A stretch of DNA of 64,000 nucleotides, taken from contig NW_008705561.1 in assembly GCF_000186865.1 (NCBI RefSeq), forward strand, positions 2,681,619 through 2,745,618, in the 5' to 3' direction. The DNA comes from Aureococcus anophagefferens (Eukaryota > Sar > Pelagophyceae > Pelagomonadales > Pelagomonadaceae). Positions 28,057-37,448 of the stretch are shown here, piece after piece (the first letter of the stretch is position 1; each line of letters begins with the position of its first letter). Made by a program: the position numbers and the translations under genes. The notes beneath the pieces were generated by a model. The model did no database searches. It was not told the DNA's origin and was given only the letters and a program-made list of their open reading frames with translations.

Positions 28057-28361
28057 CGCGTCTTCTTCGGCGACGGGGGGGATTTCGGGTCCGGCGCGGC
28101 GAAGAGCGCGGCGTCGAGCGGCGCGCGGTCCGGCGCGCGCGGCGCCGCGTGCCACGTCCGCGTCGCGGCGTCGGGCCGCAGCGCGGCGTCGCCGAGGCTC
28201 AGCGGCATGAGCGTCCGCCGCCGGCCGACCGCGCGCACGGGCGCCATGAGCTCCGTGATGCGCGCGCCGAAGACGGCCCAGGCCGCGGCGATGGCGACGC
28301 AGAGCAGGAGCGACGCGAGGCCCATGCAGCGCAGCAGGTCCGCGGCCTGCGCCATCGCCAT
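28053..28361 (-). CDS. Small single-pass membrane protein
   Basis: A 102-residue frame starting MAMAQAADLLRCMG with one strong hydrophobic helix (LASLLLCVAIAAAWAVFG, ~15-32). A Pro/Arg-rich soluble tail follows, ending SPKKTR. No family recognised. Its TAA stop overlaps the glycosyltransferase's TAG stop within the four bases TTAG at 28053-28056. The start is 148 bp from the divergent DUF3223/RRM gene. The hydrophobic helix and neat packing between genes support it, but a chance frame cannot be excluded. Confidence 0.45.
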   Translation of the reverse strand: MAMAQAADLLRCMGLASLLLCVAIAAAWAVFGARITELMAPVRAVGRRRTLMPLSLGDAALRPDAATRTWHAAPRAPDRAPLDAALFAAPDPKSPPSPKKTR

Positions 28362-28509
28362 GAGGAGGTGCCAGCGGCTCTTGCAACCGTGACGAGGCCT
28401 GGCGCCGGCGCGTGAAGAGGTCGGCGCGCGCGGCCGCGGAGTGCTCGACGATCTCGACGCTCGACGTCAAGGAGCCGGCATTTGCCACTCGACAAAATCT
28501 GGCGACACG

Positions 28510-29334
28510 ATGGCAGCCATGGCGGAGACGTCCGCGCCGATGGAGACGGAGGACACCGCGGCCCCAGCCCACACGGGCGGCGGCAAGGTCTGCGTCGCCG
28601 GCGCCGTCTTCGGCGGCCGCGACGAGCTCTGGCGCCACGTGCAGGACGTCCAGGCGCGCATCGACGACAGCGTCGCGTCCGGCGGCGACGCCTTCTTCCT
28701 CTTCGCGCTGCTGAGTTGCCACCCGGCGGCGAACGAGAAGATGGCGACCGGCGCGACGGCCATCGGCTACGCGACGAACAGCGAGTACCCGGACACGAAG
28801 TCCTTCTACGTCGAGCGGGCCGACGGGTCGCGCGCGGGCTTCAGCGCGCGCAAGTGCGTCGACGAGCTCTTCCCGGAGAACGGCGACAGCCGCGGCGTCC
28901 TCTCCTTCGCGCGCCGCGCCTGCGGCGCGAGCGACCGGGCCGCCGGCGACCGCCCGAGCCGCGACGGCCCGGCGGAGCCGGGCTCGTGCGTCGAGATCTC
29001 GGGCCTCGAGGGCCAGGGCGTGGGCTTCGCGGAGCTCCGCGAGGCGCTGGGCGCCTACGCCGTCGTCAAGTACGTCGACGTCAACGACGACGACGGCACG
29101 GCCGTCGCGCGCTTCGACGGCGCGGCCGGCGCGGCCGCCGCCGTCGCGGCGTGCCGCGAGATCAACGGCGCGGAGTGCGAGCTGCGCGTCATGGCCCCGG
29201 ACAAGGAGGAGGCCTACAAGAAGCGGTCCGACGAGCTCCGCCGCGCGTCGAACCACGGCGGCAAGGGCGGCAAGGGCGGCCGCGGCCGCGGCCGCGGCGG
29301 CCGCGGCGCCACGCCGATCCGCCGGGGGCGCTGA
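28510..29334 (+). CDS. DUF3223 + RRM-like RNA-binding protein with RGG tail
   Basis: A 274-residue protein. Residues ~25-120 match the DUF3223/DCL-type fold: FFLFALLSCHPAANEKM, IGYATNSEYPDTKSFYVER and FSARKCVDELFP. That fold is found in plant DCL proteins, RNA polymerase-associated proteins and some La-like proteins. Residues ~155-230 form an RRM-like fold (SCVEISGLEGQGVGFAELRE, VKYVDVNDDDGTAVARF) resembling the C-terminal xRRM of La proteins. The tail is Gly/Arg rich (GGKGGRGRGRGGRG), typical of RNA-binding proteins. A role in structured RNA or rRNA processing is inferred. Start chosen at the Met just before the conserved Ala/Met-rich leader; the upstream frame is open but unlike protein. 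Confidence 0.75.
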   Translation: MAAMAETSAPMETEDTAAPAHTGGGKVCVAGAVFGGRDELWRHVQDVQARIDDSVASGGDAFFLFALLSCHPAANEKMATGATAIGYATNSEYPDTKSFYVERADGSRAGFSARKCVDELFPENGDSRGVLSFARRACGASDRAAGDRPSRDGPAEPGSCVEISGLEGQGVGFAELREALGAYAVVKYVDVNDDDGTAVARFDGAAGAAAAVAACREINGAECELRVMAPDKEEAYKKRSDELRRASNHGGKGGKGGRGRGRGGRGATPIRRGR

Positions 29335-29430
29335 GGGGGGCCGGACTTAAAAAGCCGAACCTCTCGGGGAAGGGAAGGGGGGAGGGAGGGGCGGCCGCAC
29401 GAGACGCGCGGCGCCGCGCTCGGGGGCATT

Positions 29431-31113
29431 TCAGGCCGCGTCGTCGGCCGCGGGGACGGTCTTGCGCGCGCGGCGGGACCCGGCCGTGAAGGACGCCCAC
29501 TGGGACGCCTCGCCGTCGCCCTTGAGCGTCTTCGCGAGGTCCGCGCCCGTGGCGAGGCCGAGCTGCTTGGACGCGGCGTCGCCGGCGTCGCAGGCCGCGG
29601 CCGCGGCGCCGCGGAGCGCGGCGAGGCCCTGCTTCGCGCCGGACTCGGCCAGCGCGGCCGCGAAGGGGCAGCCGCCGCCGGCGCCCGCCGTCGCCGCGTG
29701 GAGCGCCTCGAAGGCGTGGCGCCCGCCCGCGCCGTGGAAGCGGCGGTGGAGCTCCTCGACGTAGAGGGGGAAGAGGAAGCGCCAGAAGGGCGCGAAGTAG
29801 ACCACGAAGTCCTCGTGCGCGATCGTCGGCGCGTCCCGCTGCGCCTCCGGCAGCCCCGCGAAGAGGCGCGCGACGTCGTCGGCGCCGCACCCGAAGGACA
29901 CGAGGAAGGCGACGAGCTCGTCGGCGTCGAGGACACCGTCGCCGTCCGCGTCGATGAGGTCGAAGACGAGGCCGCCCTGGCAGTCCGCGCCGTAGTCCGC
30001 CGCGGACGGCGTCGACGTGTCCACGAGGTACTTCTCCACCAAGGCCACGGCCCGGGCGTAGGTTTTGGAGCCCGGCGGCCCCACGGGCGGCGTCCGCGCG
30101 CACTCCGTCCAGGCCGCGGCCCCCAGGCGCGCCTCGAGGTACGCGGCCGCGGGGTCCGCGGTGCCCGCGGCGACGCGCGCCGCGAGGCGCCGGCACTTGA
30201 CGTCGAGGTAGGCGTAGTGGGCGAAGAGGCACCCCAACATGACCAAAATGCCCCAGAAGCCGATGGCCTGGCCGCAGCAGACCGCGCCCGCGAGCAGGAT
30301 CGCGATCGTGTAGCGATTTTCTTCCACGCGGAGCCGGCAGAGGACGACGTACCAGATGCGCACCCAGGCGTAGGTGTTGTGCGCGGACCAGTAGGCCCAG
30401 AGCCACTCCGCCTGGTCCTTGTAGGCCGCGTCGTCCGCGATGAGGCTCGCGACGAGGTAGAAGGCCAAACCGAACTTCACGAGCACGCAGCACGCGTAGC
30501 CGGGCGTCATGAGCACCTTGCAGCCGAAGACGTTGGGCATCATGCGCAGGGCCGTCGCGCAGTGGACGAGCTCGAAGCCCGCGACGAGCCACATGAGCGC
30601 GCGGCCCCGCGCCGGCCCGGAGAAGAACGCGACGAGCGGCAGGAAGACGTTCGCGGACCCCGCGGCGACGTGGGCCTTGACCGCGAGGCGGTTCAGCGGG
30701 TCGAGGGTGAACTTGGGGTGCGCCGGCGTGACCCAGTGGAAGTAGACGACGCGGACGTTGCCCGCGACGGACACGGCCGCGAAGACGATCCGCTGCGTGA
30801 GGCCGACGAAGGTCGCGTAGCCGCGCGTCGCCGCGGTCCAGCGGTGGGACCCGTAGAGCGCGGCCACGTAGGTCGTGGCGTCGTCGCGCCAGGGCGCCTG
30901 GGCCCGCAGGTCCCGCTTGAGCTCGCACCAGCCGTAGGCCTCGTCCTCGTCGACGAGGTCCGCGGCCTTGCGCTGCACCTTGGCCGCGCAGGTCAGCTCG
31001 CCGTCGGCGAGGCGCCGCAGCGGCGCCGCGGGGCCGACGGCGACCTGGCCGGACCGCGGCAGGGCGCGCGCCAGCGCGGCGGCGGCGACGGCGGCGACGA
31101 GGAGACACTTCAT
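29431..31113 (-). CDS. Multi-pass membrane protein with C-terminal EF-hand
   Basis: A 560-residue protein starting MKCLLVAAVAAAALARALP (signal peptide). About six to eight hydrophobic segments follow between residues ~100 and 320 (IVFAAVSVAGNVRVVYFHWV, VFLPLVAFFSGPA, YTIAILLAGAVCCGQAIGFW). Residues ~385-400 form one canonical EF-hand loop, DLIDADGDGVLDADEL, and a degenerate partner may follow (AHEDFVVYFAPF). The C-terminal 100 residues are Ala-rich with two Cys. A calcium-regulated membrane protein is likely; the transporter or channel family is not recognised. The start at 31113 is preferred to an upstream Met at 31194 because it begins the signal peptide. Confidence 0.72.
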   Translation of the reverse strand: MKCLLVAAVAAAALARALPRSGQVAVGPAAPLRRLADGELTCAAKVQRKAADLVDEDEAYGWCELKRDLRAQAPWRDDATTYVAALYGSHRWTAATRGYATFVGLTQRIVFAAVSVAGNVRVVYFHWVTPAHPKFTLDPLNRLAVKAHVAAGSANVFLPLVAFFSGPARGRALMWLVAGFELVHCATALRMMPNVFGCKVLMTPGYACCVLVKFGLAFYLVASLIADDAAYKDQAEWLWAYWSAHNTYAWVRIWYVVLCRLRVEENRYTIAILLAGAVCCGQAIGFWGILVMLGCLFAHYAYLDVKCRRLAARVAAGTADPAAAYLEARLGAAAWTECARTPPVGPPGSKTYARAVALVEKYLVDTSTPSAADYGADCQGGLVFDLIDADGDGVLDADELVAFLVSFGCGADDVARLFAGLPEAQRDAPTIAHEDFVVYFAPFWRFLFPLYVEELHRRFHGAGGRHAFEALHAATAGAGGGCPFAAALAESGAKQGLAALRGAAAAACDAGDAASKQLGLATGADLAKTLKGDGEASQWASFTAGSRRARKTVPAADDAA

Positions 31114-31312
31114 CGCGTCGAAGTACACTACCCCGAGTCTTGGCCGCGTGTTTCCGACGCGCTTCACGACGAGTTCAAATAGAGCGATGTTCAAGGGGGT
31201 CCCAAAAAGACGAGCCGGGCCGCCGGAACTCGGCCCGGAAGGTCGCGCTCTCGGACCCGTGTGTTCACTTGGACGTTCGCGCTCGGACCCGCGCGCTCCT
31301 CCTAAAACTGAC

Positions 31313-31930
31313 TTACGGGCCGTCGTTGGGCCGGTACATGAGCGTGCGGCCCCAGCAGAACGTGCCGTACTTCCAGAGCGCCGCGGGCTCGCCGAGGCTC
31401 GCGGTCGAGGCGAACCCCAACCTCGCGTAGAGCCGCGCGGCGGCGTCGTTGTCGTCGTCGACCTCGAGGGCGACGCTGTCGAGGGTGCCGTAGGCGCGGG
31501 CCGCGTGGCCCAGGCACGCGCGGACGAGGCGCTCGCCGACGCCGCGGCGCCGGTGCTCCGGGAGCACGCGGAGGTTCTTCACGTAGGCGTGCTCGCCGAG
31601 CGCGGGGCCCAGCGCCGGTCGCGTCGTGACGTCGCAGTAGCCGACGATGGCGGGCCGCCCCCATTCCTCCGCGACGTAGCACGCCGCGGCGCCGCTCGCT
31701 ATTCCCCGGCAGAACGTCTCGCGGAGGAGTCGTCGAGCCTCGGCCGCGTCGTCGTTCGCCTCCCGGTTCGCGGCGGCCCGGTAGCTCATCGCGAAGGGGC
31801 TCGCCGTCGCGCGGAGGTCCGCCAGCTCGTCGAGGTCGTCGAGGCCCGCGCGGCGCACGCGCAGGCCCAGGTCGCCGAGCCGGAAGCCCGACGCCGCCGC
31901 CAGCAGCGCCAGCGCGCGCACGAGTCGCAT
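31313..31930 (-). CDS. GNAT-family N-acetyltransferase, probably organelle-targeted
   Basis: A 205-residue protein. The N-terminus MRLVRALALLAAASGF followed by RLGDLGLRVRR resembles a signal peptide plus basic transit region. GNAT motif A is clear: AYVKNLRVLPEHRRRGVGERLV, with the acetyl-CoA pyrophosphate loop R-R-R-G-V-G. Motif B follows as VALEVDDDNDAAARLYARLGF. The C-terminus LWKYGTFCWGRTLMYRP is typical of plant-type plastid GNATs. It probably transfers acetyl groups to protein N-termini or amines; the acceptor cannot be told. The gene is divergent from the glycosyltransferase-like gene at 32163. A GCTG-repeat lies in the spacer. Confidence 0.85.
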   Translation of the reverse strand: MRLVRALALLAAASGFRLGDLGLRVRRAGLDDLDELADLRATASPFAMSYRAAANREANDDAAEARRLLRETFCRGIASGAAACYVAEEWGRPAIVGYCDVTTRPALGPALGEHAYVKNLRVLPEHRRRGVGERLVRACLGHAARAYGTLDSVALEVDDDNDAAARLYARLGFASTASLGEPAALWKYGTFCWGRTLMYRPNDGP

Positions 31931-31956
31931 CCTTTCGAGACCTCGAAGCGCCGCGG

Positions 31957-31980
31957 GCTGGCTGGCTGGTTGGCTGGCTG
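31957..31980. repeat. GGCT simple repeat
   Basis: Six GCTG-type units with one T interruption lie in the 232-bp divergent spacer between the GNAT and glycosyltransferase-like genes, followed by CTG/CCG runs. Confidence 0.8.
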
Positions 31981-32162
31981 CCGCTGCTGCCGCCGCGCGC
32001 TCGCAGCTGGCGTCGCTTCGCGCCCCTCTCTGCTCGGTTCAACTTTGCTCGTTGAGGCCGTGTTGCCTCTCGTTTGTGCGATGGGCCTGACGCTGCCCCC
32101 CTAGCCCTGCCCATTGGCCGCTGCCCAAAGACCGCGCCGCTGGCCTCGGCGGCCTCGGACGC

Positions 32163-33681
32163 ATGCGCCTCCGGGCGCTGGCCCTGGTGCTGCCGCTGGC
32201 GTGCCTCGGCGCGCCGCCCTGCGGCCCCGGCGGCTACGGCGGCTGCGCCGCCGTGCGGTCGAAGCCGGCGACGGAGCGCGTCGCCGTGCTCCTGACGGGC
32301 CTCGTGCGGACCTTTGATATTGTGCACCCGCGGCTCCGCGCCGAGCTCGTCCTGCCCCTCGAGGCGCGCGGCGCGGCCGTCGACGTCTTCGTGCAGACGT
32401 CCGCCGCGTCCACATGCGGACTGCGAGACGTGCAGAACGACGCGTGCCCGCGCGCGGCCTTCAAGGGCCTGCGGTCGCGGCCCGACGGCGCCGCCGTCGT
32501 CGCCGCGGCGGCCAACGCGACGACGTCGACGGGCCGCCTCGCGGCCGCGATCGAAAAGCTCGCGCGGCCGAACTTGCGGTGGCGCGGCGCCCGCGCGAGA
32601 GAATTTTCGCGGCGCGCGCGCGGCCGCAGCGCGCCCCCGCGCAGGCTCGACTTCGGCGCGAACGCGAGCATCGAGCGCGAGGTCGAGCGCATGGCCGTCG
32701 ACGCGGCGTTGGACATCAAGGAGAAGGGCGACCTGAACAACAACTACGAGCGCCACAAGAACGAGCTCTACAAGGCGCACCAGTACTGGCGCATGGACCG
32801 CGCGCGCGTCGCGGCGTTGGCGTTTGCCGCGGGCGACTCCGCGGGCGCCGGCGGCCCGCCGGGCGCGGCCTGGGGTTCGCCCTTCAACTACACGACGATG
32901 GTCTGGCTCCGGCCAGAGCAGGAAAAGAGTGATTCAAGTTCGCTTCAACATGAGTATTCCGCGCGCGTTCCTGAAAAAGCATCCACGCGTCGAGAGCGCT
33001 CCGAGAGATGATCGCTCGTCCAAAAATTAGCCGAAACGAGTGGAAAACGAACGACTGAGATATAAGCCTTGGAAATTTCGCTCTCTTTTCCTGCCCAGGC
33101 TCCGCCTCGACGCGCTCTTGAACGCGCGGCCCGGCCGGTCGAACGTCATCTCCCTGGACCAGGACGACAAGCGGCACAGGTCGGAGGAGGAGACCTTCAA
33201 GTACTACGTGCCGCCGGCGCGCGGCGCGGAGTTGCCCCCCGCCGGCGCCGCGACGCTCCTGGCGGTGCCGGGCAGCTTCGGCCGCCGCGCCGCGTTCAGC
33301 AACCGCGACTACGACTGGTGCGTCTACGGCCCGCCGGCCGTCTTCGCCGTCTGGACGGCCCAGTGGAAGCTCGCGGACGTGCCCTGCGCCACAGTCTGGG
33401 CCGGCTGCGCGGGGCCCGATCGAAGCCCGCCGCCGCGGTTCCCGAGGCTCTCGGGCGACCCGAACCTCTGGAACGGCGACGTCTGCACGAACGAGCCCTT
33501 CGAGTGCCGCCTCGCCGCGGCCATGGACGCGCGCAACTTCACCTTCGAGTTCGCCAAGTCGCCCCGGGGCGAGCCGGAGCTCGTCGCCGCGATCGTCCGC
33601 ATGCCCGAGCGCGACCCGAGGACCCACGACTACGACCCGGACATGTGGCACACGCCCCTGGGCCTGCTCGGGCGCCGCTAG
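32163..33681 (+). CDS. Secreted glycosyltransferase-like protein with one introner
   Basis: Exons 32163-32905 and 33099-33681 give 441 residues; the phase-2 GC-AG intron 32906-33098 is a family A introner, and splicing reads ...NYTTMVWLRLDALLNARP. The signal peptide is MRLRALALVLPLACLGAPP. An N-terminal block RVAVLLTGLVRTFDIVHP and AVDVFVQTS resembles families of putative glycosyltransferases that begin with a 'LLTGQ-R-F' motif. Later features are YRMDRA-like helices (YKAHQYWRMDRARVAALAF), ISLDQDDKRH and a Cys-containing C-terminus (WNGDVCTNEPFECR). N-glycosylation sites (NAT, NYT, NFT) fit a lumenal protein. Family assignment is tentative. Confidence 0.68.
32914..33098 (+). mobile_element. 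Introner element, family A (copy 3, diverged)
   Basis: 185 bp. The duplication is GCTCCGGC at 32906-32913 and GCTCCGCC at 33099-33106, one mismatch. The left end has decayed (CAGAGCAGGAAAAGAG) and the core shows several small indels, so this is an older copy. Sense to its host gene. Confidence 0.9.
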
Positions 33682-33841
33682 GGAGATGATCGGCGTCCGT
33701 GTTATTTTTTTGGGGGAGCTAGTCGGGTGTCGTCACCCGGGCGAGCCTCCAGACCTCCTCGAGTCGGGTGATGATCGCTCAACGCCACAAACCCCTCGTC
33801 GAAAACGCGACTCCGCGCCCTCGACGACAAGACCGATAAAA

Positions 33842-35353
33842 ATGCCTGTCGACGCCTACCACGACGACGAAACCGGCGGCGAGCACCTCTACGCCGACAA
33901 AGAAGAGGAGGTCCTCGACGACACCTACGGCCAGAAGTGGATGGAAGACCCGGCGAGCCGTACCTTCTCGGAGAAGAACTACGGCCGCGCGCTGCAGATG
34001 ATGTCCCTCATCAACGCGCGCGCCCGCGCCCCGCTTTTTTATGAGGGGGAATATGCTCGTCCGAACTAAGACTCGGCGAACTTTAGGCGCAGAACACGTT
34101 CGGCGCGCCCGGCGGCATCGACGAGATGCTCTACTGCGATGGCGACGTCGAGGGCTACGACCGGCGCAAGGCGACGCCCATCGTCGGCGACCCGATCCGC
34201 GAGGCCGGCCGCGCGAAGCTCGTCGCGCAGATCCGCGCGGACCACACCCGCGAGGGCCTCGTCGCTGCCGCGCGCGCCGCCGCGCCGGCGACGAAACCCG
34301 CGCGGCGCCGCGCGCGGCCCGCGAAGCGCGCGCCCCCGCGGGACCCGCGCCTCGAGGCCCGGGCGCAGCTCCTGCGGCGGCTCTTCGACGAGCTCGTCGA
34401 CCCCGCGGCGCGCCGCGCGGCGCACGAGGCGGCCGCGGCGCGGAGCCTCGCGCTGTGGGAATCGAAGGCGCCGCGGCTCTCCGAGGCCGAGGCCCTGCGG
34501 CGGTCCATCGTCAACAACTCGACGGTGCGCGCGGAGTACGCGCGCGCGGCGCGCGCGAGCNNNNNNNNNNNNNNNNNNNNNNNNNNNNNNNNNNNNNNNN
34601 NNNNNNNNNNGCGTGCGCGCGGACGACGTCGGCCGCTGCCTCGCGCGCCGCGGGCTCGCGCTGGACCGCGACGAGGTGCACCGCGTCTACGGCGCCCTCG
34701 GCGGCGCGCGGCGCCGGCCCCTGGACCGCGGGACGCTCGGCGCGTTCTTCGGCAACGAGCTCGCGACCGGCGGCCACCGCCTCGACGACAGGCAGGTCGA
34801 CTGGGTCCACGCGGCGCTGACGCACGCGGCGGCGGCGAACGAGGGCGGCGAGGCCTTCACGCCCGGCGAGCTCAAGGAGGCCGTCGAGCGCGCGGACCGC
34901 GACGCGGACGTCGCCGCGGCGCGCTCCGGCGGCAAGGCGACGCGCGGCCGCGGGTCCTGGGTCTACTCCGCCGCCGCGTGGCTCGCCCGCGTCGACGTGC
35001 CCCTGGACGCGTTCCTCAAGGCCGCGGCGGCGTCGCCCATCTGCGCGTCGGACGCGGACCTGGCCGCGTGCCGCCGCGCGTTCGTCGCATCCCCCGAGCT
35101 CGCGGACGCGTTCTGCCGGACCTACGACTTCGCGACGCCCGTCGTCGACGCCATCGTCGACGACAGCCACGTGCCGCTCTACGAGGACTGCCTCGCGCCC
35201 GCGACGCACTGGGACGCGCGGCGCGTCGCCGCGAGCCAGCGGCGCCTCTACGGCGCGGCGGCGTGCGCGGCGCCGTTTCGAAACGGCGAGCGCGACGCCA
35301 GGGCCAAGGCCGACGCCGCGGACCTCGCGCGCTACCTCGACCTCGCCATCTGA
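33842..35353 (+). CDS. Hypothetical protein interrupted by an assembly gap
   Basis: Exon 1 starts MPVDAYHDDETGGEHLYADKE (33842) and probably ends at 34015. A small intron with GC donor and CTTTAG acceptor (34016-34086) then joins ...MMSLIN to AQNTFGAPGGIDEMLYC. The frame runs into 50 Ns at 34561-34610. Beyond the gap, coding resumes one frame over (RADDVGRCLARRGLALDRDE...) and ends with YLDLAI and TGA at 35351-35353. The frame change is expected if the gap is not exactly 50 bases. The second half has paired helices with acidic loops resembling degenerate EF-hands (RRGLALDRDEVHRVYGALGG). No signal peptide; no family recognised. The whole is probably one gene of about 500 residues. Confidence 0.6.
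34561..34610. other. Assembly gap (50 N)
   Basis: A run of N inside a coding region. Coding potential shifts frame across it, so the true gap length is probably not a multiple of three different from 50, or other sequence is missing. Confidence 0.99.
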
Positions 35354-35532
35354 ATAAGGAGCACTCACTCGTGACCTCGCGCGCACGCACGTCGGAGCAT
35401 CCTCGGCTCCTTTCAAGATCTTGCACCTCGAAGGACGCCTAGGCCTACGCCTGCGGGAGGACTCGCGGCCGCGGCCGCGGCCGCGCTGCGGGCATTGATG
35501 ATGAAGTCGTGGATCTTCGCTGAGCCGAGACG

Positions 35533-37448
35533 ATGGAGCTGCTCCTCAAGGTCGCACTCGCAACGCTCTGCGCAACCTCGTGCAGCGGCCTCCGCGCACC
35601 AGCGCCGCGCCTCCGTGCCACAACAACGCGCGTCGCCGGGTCGCGCGTCGTCGACGGGTCCCTCGACGTCGACTGCCTCGTCGTCGGCGGCGGCATCAGC
35701 GGCTGCTCGCTGGCGCACAACCTGCACCGGGGCGGCGTCGACGTCGTGCTCGCCGAGGCGCGGGACTACCTCGGCGGCAACGTGATCTCCCGCGAGGCGG
35801 ACGGCTTCGTCTGGGAGGAGGGCCCCAACTCCTTCGCGACGCAGCCGTCGATCGTCCGCATCGCGCACGAGCTCGGCATCGACGGCGACCTCGTCTTCGC
35901 CGACGAGTCGCTGCCGCCCTGGGTGAACCACGGCGGCAAGCTCCACCCGCTGCCCAAGGGCCGGGGCGGCAAGGGCCCCCAGGGGCAGCTGGAGCTCGTC
36001 TTCGGGCCGAACGGCGTGCTCAAGTTCGCGCTCGCGGGCGAGCTCTTGTCCTGGCCGGGGAAGATCCGCGCGGGCGTCGGCGCCTTCCTCGGCCACGCGC
36101 CGGCGCCGGCGACCGGCGAGGAGACGATCCGGGAGTGGGTGACGCGGATTCTAGGGGAAGAAGTCTTCCTGCGGTGCATCGACCCGTTCGTGTCCGGGGT
36201 CTACGCGGGCGACCCGGAGACGCTGTCCATGAAGGCGGCGCTGCCGAAGATCGCGCGCATCGAGCGCTACTCTTATGATATTGAGTGGAACAAGTTCGGC
36301 GCGCTCTTCTACGGCGGCCTGGCGCGCCAGGTCGAATTGACGAAGGAGCGGAAGGCGGCGCCGCCGGATCCCGGGCAGGACAAGAGTGATTCAACGTCGC
36401 TTCAACGTGAGTGTTCCGCGCGCGCGCGTTCTGGAAAAAGCATCCACGCTTCGAGACCGTTCCGATAGATGATCGCTCGTCCAAAAATCAGCCGAAACGA
36501 GTGGAAAACGGCCGAGATCGGAGCCTTTGAAGTTGGGAATTTTGCACCCTTGTCCTGCCCAGGCCGGATCCCGCGTGGGTCGACTTCGAGTACGGCAACC
36601 CGGGCTCCTTCAAGAAGGGTCTGGCGACGCTGCCCCGGGCCATCGCCGCGGAGCTCGGCCAGCCCCACGACGCCGCGGAAGTCAACGGCGACGCGCGCGC
36701 GAAGCTCGGGTGGCGGCTCACGGGCGTCGAGAAGACGGCAACGGGGTACGCGGCGGCCTTCGACACGCCCGACGGCGCCGTGGCCGTGACCTGCCGGTCC
36801 CTCGTGTCGACGGCGCCGGCCCACGCGTTGAAGGGCGTCTTCGACGACGTACTGCCCGGCGCGAAGCCCCTCTTCGAGGAGATCCGGAAAAACATCGGAA
36901 GAGACGCGGGCGTCTACCACCCGCCGGTCTGCGCGGTCACCGTCGCCTACCCGAAGTCGGCCTTCAAGGACGTGGAGCTGCCCAACGGCTTCGGGAACCT
37001 GCGGGACCTGCCGGGCTTCGGGTCGCTGAACCCGCGGACCGAGGGCGTCCGGACGCTCGGTACTTTATGGTCGTCTTCCCTCTTCCCCGGCCGCTGCCCG
37101 CCGGACTACAACGTGCTCCTCAACTACATCGGCGGCTCGCGGGACGTCGGCCTCGCGGACCTCGACGAGGCCGCCATCGTCGACGAGGTCGACAAGGGCT
37201 GCCGCGCGGTGCTTTTAGCCGACGGCGCGCCGCCGCCCAAGGTCCTCGGCGTCAAGCTCTGGCCCACGGCCATCCCCCAGTACGAGCTCGGCCACCTCGA
37301 CATCATCCGGAGGCTCGAGGACGCGGAGAAGACGACGCCGGGCCTCTACGTCTGCGGCAACTACAAGTCGGGCGTCGCGTTCCCCGACTGCGTCACCTTC
37401 GGCTACGACCACGCCAAGGAGGTCGCCGCCTTCCTCGCGTCCAAGTAA
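35533..37448 (+). CDS. PPOX: Protoporphyrinogen IX oxidase, plastid type, with one introner
   Basis: Exons 35533-36362 and 36563-37448 give 571 residues. The phase-2 GC-AG intron 36363-36562 is a family A introner; splicing reads ...ERKAAPPDPAWVDFEYGNPG. An N-terminal signal and transit region (MELLLKVALATLCATSCSGLRAP) precedes the FAD dinucleotide fold DCLVVGGGISGCSLAHNL. EEGPNSFATQPSI and IDPFVSGVYAGDPETLSMKAA are hallmark PPOX motifs. The C-terminal GLYVCGNYKSGVAFPDCV is the second FAD contact. The enzyme oxidises protoporphyrinogen IX to protoporphyrin IX, the last step shared by heme and chlorophyll synthesis. Length matches the oxygen-dependent HemY/PPO family. Confidence 0.95.
36371..36562 (+). 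mobile_element. Introner element, family A (copy 4)
   Basis: 192 bp with a perfect duplication GCCGGATC at 36363-36370 and 36563-36570. Ends CCGGGCAGGACAAGAG and CTTGTCCTGCCCAG. Sense to the PPOX gene. Close in sequence to copy 1. Confidence 0.94.
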
